Shown in pieces: positions 51,485-59,690 of a DNA stretch of 64,000 bases. Origin of the DNA: Chryseobacterium sp. G0162 (GTDB lineage Bacteria > Bacteroidota > Bacteroidia > Flavobacteriales > Weeksellaceae); the NCBI RefSeq assembly GCF_003815715.1, contig NZ_CP033922.1, positions 1,501,001 to 1,565,000 on the forward strand. Direction: 5' to 3'. The notes below the pieces were generated by a model. That model was not told where the DNA came from. It was given only the letters and a program-made list of their open reading frames with translations, and did no database searches. How positions within the stretch are numbered: position 1 is the first letter of the stretch; each line of letters begins with the position of its first letter. The translations under genes and the position numbers were made by a program.

Positions 51485-51997
51485 AATTTTAAATTTTAGT
51501 TCAAATTTCGGGAAAACTTTTAAAAAGAGAAACGCGTTTAACGATTTTAACACGTTATTTTTTGTTCTGAAAGCACTTCTGAATTATGCAAGGCGATATG
51601 ATGGAAAGTATCAATAAAGTAACATTGAAATGATGAATTATAAATCATGTTTTTTATTAAATTAACATTAAATTTTGACTCATATAATTCACCAAAAAGT
51701 AAGTAATTATCACATTTCAGTCTCTTATCTATTTTATATTAATTTAAGTTCATTAAAGTTTGCAATACAAAATACCTTAATCATAATAGTTTATGTACAT
51801 ATAATTTTTCAAAAATAAGTGAATACAAATTAAAAATAAACAAATAAAACTCACTTTTAATTGATAAAATAATAATTTAAAAGCATTAATCATGTAAAAA
51901 AATCACAAATTAATCATTTTTTATACGTACCTTTCAATTGATTTAATACCATATTCCATGTGTATTTAGTTAAAATTATTTCGTAAACATATAAAAG
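51485..51997. other. AT-rich divergent intergenic region
   Basis: About 510 bases between mqo and the three secreted-protein genes. Near-consensus -7 elements for the plus strand occur (TACCTTTC at about 51929), but none is perfect. ATGAT...ATCAT near 51640 is a weak inverted repeat. I saw no gene, RNA or clear repeat. Confidence 0.45.
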
Positions 51998-53104
51998 ATG
52001 AAAATTGTTAACTTCTTAAGTACATTTTTCGCTACAATGGCATTAGCCCAAAGCGGAAGTGTAGGAATCAACACGTCCAAACCGGACCCCAGTGCAATTT
52101 TGCATATCGAAAATTTCAATGGAGTTTCTGCAACAGCTACAGCCACGGTATCAGGTGGGGCTGTAAACGGAATTACCATAACCAACGGTGGAAGTGGGTA
52201 TATTACAGCACCTACCATTAATTTTTATGGCGGCGGCCCCATTGTAAACGGGGGTACTAAAGCACGGGCTACGGCTAATATCTCTAATGGAACCATAACC
52301 AGTATCACTATTAATAACGGAGGAAGCGGTTATACGAGTGCTCCCACATTAGTCATTTCAGGAGGAAGTAAAGGATTGCTATTCCCTAACCTGAACATTA
52401 CCAATCTCAGCAGCATAACTACTCCTGTCTCTTCACCGGCTAATGCTCTTATTGGTTTTAATGGAGGAAATAATACTAATAATAAAGCCATACATGTTTT
52501 TAACGGAACTACCAAACAATGGCAAAGTACTATTGATGCCGAAAATACTCCCAAGGTTGCTTATCTCGATTTCACAGGAAATCTCTCTGCATTGGATAAT
52601 GCTGTTGCCGGAGCTAACACTCAATTGTTAGTGAACCCTCCGGCGGTCTCCGGTGTATCCAACATTAATGGTTTCAAAGTAGTTCAGAATCCAAGTTCTG
52701 GAGGATATTCTCTGGTTCTTCCTCAAGGAAATTATCTGGTAGAAGTGAATCTTAATTTAAATTCGCCTCAGGAAAGTCCTTCAGGACAAGGGGGAACCGC
52801 TCCTCTTTCAGGAAGTACTTATTATCTGATGGGATATTTTATAGATTTTACCAACGATCAATACAATAACACCAGTAATACGTTTGTATCAGGAGCTAAT
52901 ACAAGAAAGGAAGTTCCCATTGTCTCTAAAGTAAATACCAATCATTTAGCAACTTGGTCCTACTATTACAGTGTTCCTACTAATGCCAATGCCAACATCA
53001 TTGGAGGACTAAGATTACGATTGGGAAGAATGCAGAACAGTACGTTTTATGATCTTGTCAACGTGATACCAACTGGGTCTTACATTAAAATATCACAACT
53101 TTAA
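51998..53104 (+). CDS. Secreted repeat protein of the VGIxT family, first of three
   Basis: A 368-residue exported protein (MKIVNFLSTFFATMALAQ). After the signal it reads SVGINTSKPDPSAILHIEN, the head motif shared with the next two genes. Between this and its usual continuation (SKGLLFPNLNITNLSS) lie two roughly 40-residue repeats, residues 46-86 and 90-123, each ending in NGGSGY-x-x-APT. The C-terminal half is beta-rich (GGYSLVLPQGNYLVEVNLNL). The family occurs in Chryseobacterium in tandem copies and resembles tail-fibre or adhesin stalks; no sorting tail seen. Function unknown. Confidence 0.78.
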   Translation: MKIVNFLSTFFATMALAQSGSVGINTSKPDPSAILHIENFNGVSATATATVSGGAVNGITITNGGSGYITAPTINFYGGGPIVNGGTKARATANISNGTITSITINNGGSGYTSAPTLVISGGSKGLLFPNLNITNLSSITTPVSSPANALIGFNGGNNTNNKAIHVFNGTTKQWQSTIDAENTPKVAYLDFTGNLSALDNAVAGANTQLLVNPPAVSGVSNINGFKVVQNPSSGGYSLVLPQGNYLVEVNLNLNSPQESPSGQGGTAPLSGSTYYLMGYFIDFTNDQYNNTSNTFVSGANTRKEVPIVSKVNTNHLATWSYYYSVPTNANANIIGGLRLRLGRMQNSTFYDLVNVIPTGSYIKISQL

Positions 53105-53116
53105 AAACAAAAACAC

Positions 53117-53938
53117 ATGAAAAAAGGTTATATTCTCCTATTATTTATTATAGCACAAACAATATACGCGCAAGTAGGAATTGGGAAATCTACTGTTAAT
53201 AGCTCAGCTGTATTGGAAGTATCCGAATCTACAAATAAAGGTGTTCTTCTTCCCAGAGTAGATATCGTAGACATATTGAACAATATCACCCCTGTTCCTA
53301 ATCCTGCAGAAGGGCTTATTGTATACAATAAAGGAAATTCTATCAGCCCCGGTCTTTATATATGGAAAAACAACCGATGGACTCAGCTCGCTGATACTTA
53401 CAATCTCGTAAGCTATATGATGCTTCAACGTACTACAGATTATACAATATTGGGAAACCTCGCCAACGGTACTTTTAAAAATTTTAATGATGCTTCTTTT
53501 ACGGTTGTTTCAAATGATATTGGAGCATCTTACAACACCACGTCAGGAGTCATTACACTTCCCGGAAATAGTGGTTACCTGGTCAATGTATGCCTGAATA
53601 TAAGAACGGCATTGGAAAGTACTACTGCCGGAATTGGAGGTACTCCTATACAATTGCATCAATATCTTGTAAAACTTATTGATCCTGTTTCAGGAACTCA
53701 ATATGGAAAAACAATAAGCATCAATGCACAATCGATAGCGACTAATAAAACACATACTTTAAATATGAGCTTTTCTTTTGTTTCCACATCAGTTACCCCT
53801 ATTACATTAGTTCCTTCCATTGCACATGATGCAGGAGGTACTTATCAACAGGGAGCAGGAGGAACAACTCCCAATAACGGAGAAATTATTATTACCAATG
53901 CTAAAATTGATATTCAAAGATCAGCCCTTAATCAATAA
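53117..53938 (+). CDS. Secreted protein of the VGIxT family, second of three
   Basis: A 273-residue exported protein (signal MKKGYILLLFIIAQTIYAQ). The head module is QVGIGKSTVNSSAVLEVSES then TNKGVLLPRVDIVDI and NPAEGLIVYNKG...LYIWKNNRWTQL. The C-terminal half is a beta-rich domain with FTVVSNDIGASYNTTSGVIT, comparable with the third gene. It follows the first copy after 12 bases and precedes the third by 11. It lacks the repeat insert of the first copy. Probably surface exposed; role unknown. Confidence 0.78.
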   Translation: MKKGYILLLFIIAQTIYAQVGIGKSTVNSSAVLEVSESTNKGVLLPRVDIVDILNNITPVPNPAEGLIVYNKGNSISPGLYIWKNNRWTQLADTYNLVSYMMLQRTTDYTILGNLANGTFKNFNDASFTVVSNDIGASYNTTSGVITLPGNSGYLVNVCLNIRTALESTTAGIGGTPIQLHQYLVKLIDPVSGTQYGKTISINAQSIATNKTHTLNMSFSFVSTSVTPITLVPSIAHDAGGTYQQGAGGTTPNNGEIIITNAKIDIQRSALNQ

Positions 53939-53949
53939 TTACTATTACA

Positions 53950-54726
53950 ATGAAAAACTATATTTATCTTGCTTGTATAACTATAATACTGTTGAGCACG
54001 CGCGTTAACGCACAAGTTGGTATTAATACAACAAATCCTAACGCAAGCAGTGTCCTAGACATTAATTCATCCGATAAAGGAGTGCTTTTTCCTCAATATG
54101 ATCTTACGGTACTGAATAGTACATCAACCCCCATTGCTAATCCTGCCGATGGTCTGATGATTTATAATAAAGGAGGAACCTCTGTTTTTCCTAAAGGATA
54201 TTATGTATGGATCAGAGATCAATGGCAACGTTTTATACTTGCCGGAACGGAACCTCAGTCTATGTCCTTAATTATCAATTCAGGTATTTTAATTCCTACC
54301 GGAAGTACAAATAATACACTTACCAACTTCACCGTAGCTGCCAATAAAATTACAGCTGCCTCACTAGGATCTGATACTTCTACTATTACTTTACCGGCTG
54401 GAACATACATCCTTCGGTATTCTGTAGATTCCAGCAATGCAAATAACAATAATGGAACAGCCAATACACAATACCTGTCTCAAAACTTCACCTGCACACG
54501 ATCATATATTATCAATGCAGTAACTGGTACTAATATTACGGAAATTAACAGAATGTGTCAGTTATCAAGCTCTTTTACTTTTTTTCAGGGAAGTTATTTT
54601 TTGACTTTAGCTGCCCCTACCACTATCCGTCAAAAATTTGAATTTGATACAGGCAACGGATTTACGGCCAGCAATCTGAATGTTCGTTCGTCACTGGCAC
54701 TTGTTATTACTAAAATGAGTCAATAA
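53950..54726 (+). CDS. Secreted protein of the VGIxT family, third of three
   Basis: A 258-residue exported protein (signal MKNYIYLACITIILLSTRVN followed by AQ). Head module QVGINTTNPNASSVLDINSS then DKGVLFPQYDL and NPADGLMIYNKGG...GYYVWIRDQWQRF, clearly homologous to the second gene. The C-terminal domain (AGTYILRYSVDSSNANNNN, QLSSSFTFFQGSYFLTLAAP) is beta-rich. Last gene of the three-gene unit, ending at two hairpins. Function unknown. Confidence 0.78.
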   Translation: MKNYIYLACITIILLSTRVNAQVGINTTNPNASSVLDINSSDKGVLFPQYDLTVLNSTSTPIANPADGLMIYNKGGTSVFPKGYYVWIRDQWQRFILAGTEPQSMSLIINSGILIPTGSTNNTLTNFTVAANKITAASLGSDTSTITLPAGTYILRYSVDSSNANNNNGTANTQYLSQNFTCTRSYIINAVTGTNITEINRMCQLSSSFTFFQGSYFLTLAAPTTIRQKFEFDTGNGFTASNLNVRSSLALVITKMSQ

Positions 54727-54728
54727 AA

Positions 54729-54758
54729 AAGACTTAAGTAAACTACTACTTAAGTCTT
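54729..54758 (+). terminator. Hairpin after the three secreted-protein genes
   Basis: AAGACTTAAGTA aactac TACTTAAGTCTT, a 12-base perfect stem three bases past the stop codon; no long T run. Confidence 0.6.
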
Positions 54759-54771
54759 CAATATAGGTATT

Positions 54772-54806
54772 AAAACAAGGTTCTGGAATGTGGAACCTTG
54801 TTTTTT
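54772..54806. terminator. Bidirectional terminator, VGIxT genes and gpsA
   Basis: AAAACAAGGTTC tggaatgtg GAACCTTGTTTT, 12-base perfect stem with T on both strands; it reaches the gpsA stop codon. Confidence 0.88.
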
Positions 54807-55845
54807 AATTTAGTTTTGCGGTCAGTTTTTTAAACTGTTTTTCAGCATTTTTACCTTCATAAAGAATGCCATATACCGTATCAATAATAGGCAATTTCAG
54901 GTTTTTCTGTTTTGAAGTCTTGTAAATGGATTGTGCGGCATAATACCCTTCCGCGACCATGTTCATGGACTGGATTGCTGATTTTACAGTATATCCTTTT
55001 CCGATAAGGTTTCCAAGGTTTCTGTTTCTTGAAAAAAGTGAATAAGCGGTTACCAAAAGGTCTCCAAGGTAAGCACTTTCATTTACATCTCTCGGTGCTT
55101 CATAGATAGCTTCCAGGAAGATTTCCATTTCACGGATCGCATTAGATACAAAAACGGCAGTAAAGTTATCTCCATATCCTAATCCGCTTGCAATTCCTGC
55201 TCCGATAGCAAAAATGTTTTTAAGAATGGCACTGTACTCATTTCCCAGAATATCTTTACTGGTTTGTACCTTAATAAAATCTGAACTGAAAATTCCTTCC
55301 AGCTTTTCTGCTGTTTCATCTTCTACGGTAGCAATGGTGAGGTAAGAAAGTCTTTCCATCGCAACCTCTTCTGCATGACAAGGCCCTGCAATGACCGCCT
55401 GGTTTCTGAAACCGATCTTAAATTCATCACGCAGGTAATGGGCTACCACATCATTTACTTTAGGAATAATTCCCTTGATTGCAGAAACAAAGATTTTATC
55501 TGAATAATCACAGGTCATCTTATCCAAAGTATCTGACAGGTAAATGGAAGGTGTTGCCAATACAACGACATCACACGCAGAAACCAGTTCATTAATATCT
55601 GTGGTCAGTTTTAAACTCTTCAGATTAAAATGAGCCGCCGTAAGATAAGTCGGGTTATGTCCTCGAAGCTCAATAGCTCCTTTTACAAACTCACTTCTTA
55701 CACACCAGTGCACAACTTTACAATTTTCAACAAGCATTTTTACGATAGCAGTTGCAAAACTTCCGCTTCCTACTACTCCTACAGAAACATCCTTTTTAGT
55801 CTTTTTTGGATTCGAAGATTCTGAAATAATTTTCTTTTTAGCCAT
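54805..55845 (-). CDS. gpsA: Glycerol-3-phosphate dehydrogenase (NAD(P)+)
   Basis: GpsA (346 aa) reduces dihydroxyacetone phosphate to sn-glycerol-3-phosphate for phospholipid synthesis. The N-terminal Rossmann motif is VGVVGSGSFATAIVKML, preceded by about 20 basic residues. FVSAIKGI and VIAGPCHAEEVA are substrate motifs, and the catalytic Lys is in LKNIFAIGAGIASGLGYGDN. ATG 55845 is taken; the open frame to 55944 adds residues unlike the family, and a -7 element (TATATTTG, 55863-55870) lies inside that extension. Confidence 0.95.
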   Translation of the reverse strand: MAKKKIISESSNPKKTKKDVSVGVVGSGSFATAIVKMLVENCKVVHWCVRSEFVKGAIELRGHNPTYLTAAHFNLKSLKLTTDINELVSACDVVVLATPSIYLSDTLDKMTCDYSDKIFVSAIKGIIPKVNDVVAHYLRDEFKIGFRNQAVIAGPCHAEEVAMERLSYLTIATVEDETAEKLEGIFSSDFIKVQTSKDILGNEYSAILKNIFAIGAGIASGLGYGDNFTAVFVSNAIREMEIFLEAIYEAPRDVNESAYLGDLLVTAYSLFSRNRNLGNLIGKGYTVKSAIQSMNMVAEGYYAAQSIYKTSKQKNLKLPIIDTVYGILYEGKNAEKQFKKLTAKLN

Positions 55846-55862
55846 AATTGGAATGTGAACTG

Positions 55863-55870
55863 CAAATATA
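55863..55870 (-). promoter_or_regulatory. -7 element for gpsA
   Basis: The minus strand reads TATATTTG, a perfect TAnnTTTG match 17 bases ahead of ATG 55845. Confidence 0.55.
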
Positions 55871-56023
55871 TTAAACAAAGATTTAACAGAATACTTTAAG
55901 GCATGATAAAAAACCATTTTCTGAAAAAAATAATGCTTCAACACAATTAAATATACAATTAAGCGTTAGATACAGAAAAAACTGAATTTTAATTAACAAT
56001 AACCAACAAAACTTATTTTTAAT

Positions 56024-56031
56024 TAAATTTG
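56024..56031 (+). promoter_or_regulatory. -7 element for the M23 peptidase gene
   Basis: TAAATTTG matches TAnnTTTG and ends 38 bases before ATG 56070. Confidence 0.5.
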
Positions 56032-56069
56032 CAGCTGAAAACCGTTTTAAATATTCTAAGAGAGGAAAT

Positions 56070-57104
56070 ATGAAAAAATTTCTAAACAGCAAGAAGAACG
56101 TAAACATTCTCCTGGGAGGACTTTTACTAGTAGTTTTTGCACAAGGTATCTTCATTGCCAAACTTTTCTCAGAGAAGGATGACAAAACCTACGCAGTGAA
56201 TCTTGTAAAAATAAACACTGAAAAAGACAGTGTAGATTATCTGAAAATGAAAACTGATCTTACGCTGGTAGATCAGACCGTTGCCCAACTGAACTCTTTC
56301 CTGAAGTCTAAAGACATTTCAAATGAAAAGCTAATGATGCTTAATCAGGACAGTATTGCCAATTCTATTTATCTTTCCAAACAAGCCAACCGATACAGCC
56401 AATACCTGATGAACCTACAGAAAAAACTGATGGAGGTTCCATTAGGAATGCCTACAGATGGATATATTTCATCTAATTTCGGGATCAGAAAAAATCCTAT
56501 TCCATTTAGAACTGTTTTTGCTTCGGTAAAATCGAGTGCTACTACAGAAGCTAAACCTGTTGCAGCAGCGGCACCAAAGCCGGAAGCTAAAGCCGAACCT
56601 GTAGAAAAAATCGTTGAATTAACAGACAGTTATGGAAATAAAAGAGAAGTTAAAGTGATGGTCACTCCAAAAGCAGCTCCTGTAGCTTCTGCACCGGCAG
56701 CTTCAGCTCCTGCTACAAAAGCTGTTGCAGGAACAACTACTTCTAAAGCGGCTCCTATGGAAAGAAATAATCCTCCAGCTGAAGCGGACCAGATGCAATT
56801 CCATAAAGGACTGGATATTGCCGTTGCATTCGGTTCTGATGTAAGAGCCGCCGCCGCGGGAACCGTTATTTTCTCCGGGCAGAAAGGTGGTTATGGGAAT
56901 TGTGTCATTGTTTCTCATGGAAACGGACTGGCTACTCTTTATGGACATTTATCACAGCTTGTTTCTAGAGTGAATGATAAAGTAAAAGTAGGTCAGGTGA
57001 TTGCTAAATCAGGGAACTCCGGGCGTTCTACAGGACCTCATCTTCATTATGAAGTACATAAAAACAATACTCCGGTAAATCCAAAGTTGTTTATGAATCT
57101 ATAA
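56070..57104 (+). CDS. M23 family metallopeptidase, membrane-anchored
   Basis: A 344-residue peptidoglycan endopeptidase or amidase activator. One N-terminal membrane helix (NILLGGLLLVVFAQGIFIAK), a helical stretch to about residue 130, then a low-complexity Ala/Pro/Lys segment (about 150-230). The C-terminal M23 (LytM) domain carries the zinc ligands in FHKGLDIAVAFGSDV and GPHLHYEVHKN. All four ligand motifs are present, so it is probably active, in contrast to degenerate EnvC-type activators. Divergent from gpsA and ended by a strong terminator. Confidence 0.92.
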   Translation: MKKFLNSKKNVNILLGGLLLVVFAQGIFIAKLFSEKDDKTYAVNLVKINTEKDSVDYLKMKTDLTLVDQTVAQLNSFLKSKDISNEKLMMLNQDSIANSIYLSKQANRYSQYLMNLQKKLMEVPLGMPTDGYISSNFGIRKNPIPFRTVFASVKSSATTEAKPVAAAAPKPEAKAEPVEKIVELTDSYGNKREVKVMVTPKAAPVASAPAASAPATKAVAGTTTSKAAPMERNNPPAEADQMQFHKGLDIAVAFGSDVRAAAAGTVIFSGQKGGYGNCVIVSHGNGLATLYGHLSQLVSRVNDKVKVGQVIAKSGNSGRSTGPHLHYEVHKNNTPVNPKLFMNL

Positions 57105-57107
57105 AAG

Positions 57108-57137
57108 AAAGCTGTCTCTAATGAGGCAGCTTTTTTT
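57108..57137 (+). terminator. Terminator of the M23 peptidase gene
   Basis: AAAGCTGTCTC taat GAGGCAGCTTT (one G-U pair) followed by a T run, right after the stop codon. Confidence 0.85.
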
Positions 57138-57179
57138 GGCTCTAAAAGATAGATAATGTGTAGTAGTATTGCTGATCTT

Positions 57180-57242
57180 GCAGGCTTCACAGGTTTTTCA
57201 AGGATTACATTAGTTTTTCCCTTATAAATCTGTGAAATCTGC
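57180..57242. repeat. Imperfect inverted repeat between two terminators
   Basis: Arms GCAGGCTTCACAGGTTT (57180-57196) and AAATCTGTGAAATCTGC (57226-57242) pair at 14 of 17 positions across a 29-base spacer. The phrasing resembles short dispersed repeats of flavobacterial genomes. It belongs to neither neighbouring gene. Confidence 0.55.
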
Positions 57243-57285
57243 GAGAATTTATTTTATCGCAAGGTTTTAAGGTTACACTATAAAC

Positions 57286-57313
57286 AAAAACAGCTGCCCA
57301 TAGCAGCTGTTTT
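57286..57313 (-). terminator. Terminator of the NAD(P)-binding/MBL unit
   Basis: On the minus strand AAAACAGCTGC tatgg GCAGCTGTTTT, an 11-base perfect stem followed by a T-rich tail, directly after the MBL gene. Confidence 0.85.
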
Positions 57314-58486
57314 CTATTTTAGAATCTTAAGCGTTCCTTTTGGATGAGTAAAGGTACCATCTGGTCCTGCAATATTGGAATACACTATATTTTTATTGTA
57401 ATCCTGAATATGCGTTACATTGAATCCCAAATGAGGCTCATGCCAGTATACCATAAAAATATTCTTTGCTACTTCTACTGCTGTATACTCTACAGTATCT
57501 GTACTGTTTTTTGAGCTTCCGGCAGTTCCGGTGAATGTCATTGTTTTGTTGTCTTTAAAATCCAGAAGGAATTTTACAGCTCCAAAATCAACTTCTACTT
57601 TCTTACCGATAGCCGGATAAGGTGATTTTAAATCCCAATCCATTTGACCTAAGAAAACTTTCACCCCCATTTCCAATTCATCTTTTCCTGGAAGATTTGG
57701 ATATTTCTTTACCATAAAGTCTACGATAGCCGCTGTAGTTTTATTTTCCGTAACCGCTTTCTTATAATTTTCAAGGTAAGTTTTAACGAAATCCAAAGAT
57801 ACAGGCGATAGAGACTGTTTGGCAAAATGTGATGGAATTACCTGCTCAGGTTTCAAAGATTTCATAGCATCAATCTGCTCAATCCACTGGTCAATAGCTT
57901 TTACATTCTGAGTATCTGCCATCCAAAGATGTGAATCTACAGAAACCGAAATTCCTCCTGCAACAGTTTTAATAGATGGAATCCAAAGAAAGCTGTGAGC
58001 CGGATCTTCAGGATTCTGTCTGATTTCAATTGTATTTCCTTCAAGATCTGGAATGGAAGTCACTGCTTCCGGAACAATAATTTCTGAGGGAGCATCTGCT
58101 TTTAATTGCGGTTTCCAAACTGCTAGTTTATCCTCCTTTGAAGCGGAAATAAGATAAGCCGTCTGTGCTGTAGAAATAATTCTTGCGTTGGGAAAAGCTT
58201 TTTTAATGACATCTAATCCAAAATAAAAATCCGGGTCACTATGAGAAATAAAAACGGTTTTCAGGTTTTTTCCCGTTGCTTTTATTTCTTTTACTAACTG
58301 TTCTGCATATTGCTTTTGAAACTGAGCGTCAATAAGCATAGCATCTTTATCACCATAAATAATGGTAGAAGTAATTGGAAATATTGCCTTGGTTCCGGGA
58401 TTATAGACTTTAACTTTCAGATTCCCTGCAAATATGCTGATGAAACCTAAAATAGTCACTAATGATAATAGCTTTCTTTTTAACAT
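57314..58486 (-). CDS. MBL-fold hydrolase with altered metal motif
   Basis: A 390-residue exported metallo-beta-lactamase-fold protein (N-terminal hydrophobic stretch LLSLVTILGFISIFAG). The usual HxHxDH motif reads HSDPDF (His82, Asp84, Asp86, Phe87) in FISHSDPDFYFGLDVI, so two of the metal histidines are replaced. A later His is in VIPSHFAKQSL. Activity, if any, would use a different metal site. It follows the NAD(P)-binding gene by 15 bases and is probably under the same Rrf2-type operator. Confidence 0.82.
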   Translation of the reverse strand: MLKRKLLSLVTILGFISIFAGNLKVKVYNPGTKAIFPITSTIIYGDKDAMLIDAQFQKQYAEQLVKEIKATGKNLKTVFISHSDPDFYFGLDVIKKAFPNARIISTAQTAYLISASKEDKLAVWKPQLKADAPSEIIVPEAVTSIPDLEGNTIEIRQNPEDPAHSFLWIPSIKTVAGGISVSVDSHLWMADTQNVKAIDQWIEQIDAMKSLKPEQVIPSHFAKQSLSPVSLDFVKTYLENYKKAVTENKTTAAIVDFMVKKYPNLPGKDELEMGVKVFLGQMDWDLKSPYPAIGKKVEVDFGAVKFLLDFKDNKTMTFTGTAGSSKNSTDTVEYTAVEVAKNIFMVYWHEPHLGFNVTHIQDYNKNIVYSNIAGPDGTFTHPKGTLKILK

Positions 58487-58501
58487 TTTGTTCTTTTTAG
58501 A

Positions 58502-59155
58502 TTAATAGGCTGCTGTGAAGCGTTCACGGATGTGGTTGTTCTGTTCCAGTTCATCCACTAAAGCTACGGCTACATCTTCTACAGAAAGACGGCTTCTTCC
58601 TTCTGCATCAAAAACAGGTGTTTCCAAAGATGTTCTGTATTGCCCCGTTCTTGATCCTACATTAGCCTGATTCATTTCCACTGCAGGACTGAAGAATGTC
58701 CAATCTAAGGTATTATTTCCTTTGATCTTGTTTAAATAATCTCTTGCAGCAGTTGCTCCCGGTTTGTAAGCATCCGGAAAATCCGGTGTATCTACGATCT
58801 GAACATTATCCGGTGTGTAAAGGCTTCCTGCTCCACCTACTACAATCAGTCTTTTTACTCCTGATTCTTCTACTGCTTTTTCAATATTTTCAGAACCATT
58901 CAAAAAGTCATTGTAAAGATTTGGGTTGGTCCATCCTGCATTAAAAGCACTGATTACAGCATCACTTCCTTTTAAAGCTTCTGCTAATTCTGATACATTG
59001 TTTACATCAACACTTTTTGCCGTTACATTTTCCTGTGTTTTTACTTTAGATGCATCTCTTACTAAAGCTTCTACTGCATATCCTCTGTCTGATAATTCTG
59101 TTACGATGTGTGCTCCTACAAATCCGGTTGCACCAATTACTGCTACTTTTTTCAT
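58502..59155 (-). CDS. NAD(P)-binding oxidoreductase (atypical SDR, YwnB-like)
   Basis: A 217-residue Rossmann-fold protein: MKKVAVIGATGFVGAHIVTE is the nucleotide-binding start (GATGFVG), LIVVGGAGSLYTPDN is typical of NmrA/YwnB-type atypical SDRs, and TLDWTFFSPAVEMNQ follows. No canonical YxxxK. Such proteins act as quinone or flavin reductases or as redox sensors. In Bacillus subtilis the relative ywnB lies beside the Rrf2-type gene ywnA, as seen here. A 19-bp palindrome lies just upstream. Confidence 0.87.
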   Translation of the reverse strand: MKKVAVIGATGFVGAHIVTELSDRGYAVEALVRDASKVKTQENVTAKSVDVNNVSELAEALKGSDAVISAFNAGWTNPNLYNDFLNGSENIEKAVEESGVKRLIVVGGAGSLYTPDNVQIVDTPDFPDAYKPGATAARDYLNKIKGNNTLDWTFFSPAVEMNQANVGSRTGQYRTSLETPVFDAEGRSRLSVEDVAVALVDELEQNNHIRERFTAAY

Positions 59156-59177
59156 AATGTTTTATTTTTAATTAAAT

Positions 59178-59196
59178 TGTAATAAATTTTGTTACA
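59178..59196. promoter_or_regulatory. Candidate Rrf2-type operator in front of the NAD(P)-binding gene
   Basis: TGTAATAAATTTTGTTACA; its reverse complement differs at one position from the palindrome at 59660-59678. It lies 22 bases upstream of ATG 59155, close to where repressor binding would block transcription. Confidence 0.75.
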
Positions 59197-59214
59197 TTTA
59201 TAGGTAAAAAATTT

Positions 59215-59625
59215 TTATTCGAACTGATTTGCGAACTCCTGCAAAGATTTATCTCCTAAAAATTGACTTACCAACTGATCTGTTTCTTCAAACAGTGTAT
59301 TTAAATGACTGTTAATTTCTTTTCCAACACTACAGGCAGGATTAGGGTTCTGATTTTTCTTTCCTAGTACTTCTGTATTCTTTACTGATCTGTAAATCTC
59401 AGAAATCGTAATATTTTCAGCATCTTTAGCCAAATGGCTTCCTCCTTCTTTTCCTTGTCTGCTGATAATTAAACCTGCTTCTCTCAAAACGCTGATTTCT
59501 TTACGTACAATAACCGGGTTTACATTGATACTACCCGCAATCCAATCAGAAGTGAGCCACTCCTGAGGACTTTTCGCCAATAAGGTCATTATATGTATTG
59601 CCGTAGCAAATCTTGTATTGTTCAT
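59215..59625 (-). CDS. Rrf2-family transcriptional regulator (YwnA type)
   Basis: A 136-residue Rrf2 regulator. The winged helix reads RFATAIHIMTLLAKSPQEWL, then NVNPVIVRKEISVLREAG and the wing ISRQGKEGGSHLAK. Iron-sulphur members of the family have three Cys in the dimer region; here only one Cys (Cys98, NPACSVGKEIN) is present, so it is not an IscR/NsrR-type cluster protein and more likely senses by a single thiol, as proposed for YwnA-like members. ATG 59625 is chosen over the open frame to 59667, since the -7 element at 59639-59646 precedes it. Operators in front of this and the next gene suggest autoregulation. Confidence 0.88.
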   Translation of the reverse strand: MNNTRFATAIHIMTLLAKSPQEWLTSDWIAGSINVNPVIVRKEISVLREAGLIISRQGKEGGSHLAKDAENITISEIYRSVKNTEVLGKKNQNPNPACSVGKEINSHLNTLFEETDQLVSQFLGDKSLQEFANQFE

Positions 59626-59635
59626 TGTAATTACA
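59626..59635. promoter_or_regulatory. Short palindrome at the Rrf2-type gene start
   Basis: TGTAATTACA, a perfect palindrome directly upstream of ATG 59625, sharing the TGTAA/TTACA halves of the 19-bp operators. A possible additional site. Confidence 0.45.
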
Positions 59636-59638
59636 TTG

Positions 59639-59667
59639 CAAAGATAGACAAATTTTAATTGTAACAA
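59639..59667 (-). promoter_or_regulatory. Promoter of the Rrf2-type gene
   Basis: Minus strand: TTG (59665-59667), 18-base spacer, TATCTTTG (59639-59646). The -33 end lies inside the 59660-59678 palindrome, as expected for repression. Confidence 0.75.
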
Positions 59668-59678
59668 AATATATTACA
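59660..59678. promoter_or_regulatory. Candidate Rrf2-type operator in front of the regulator gene
   Basis: TGTAACAAAATATATTACA. Matches the reverse complement of the 59178-59196 element at 18 of 19 positions and covers the -33 region of the regulator's own promoter. Confidence 0.75.
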
Positions 59679-59690
59679 GTTAAATTTTTC

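Noticed and set aside
52138..52370. DNA-level repeat suspected as a CRISPR or tandem array
   Set aside because: It encodes the two NGGSGY protein repeats of the secreted protein; only two copies, no spacer structure.
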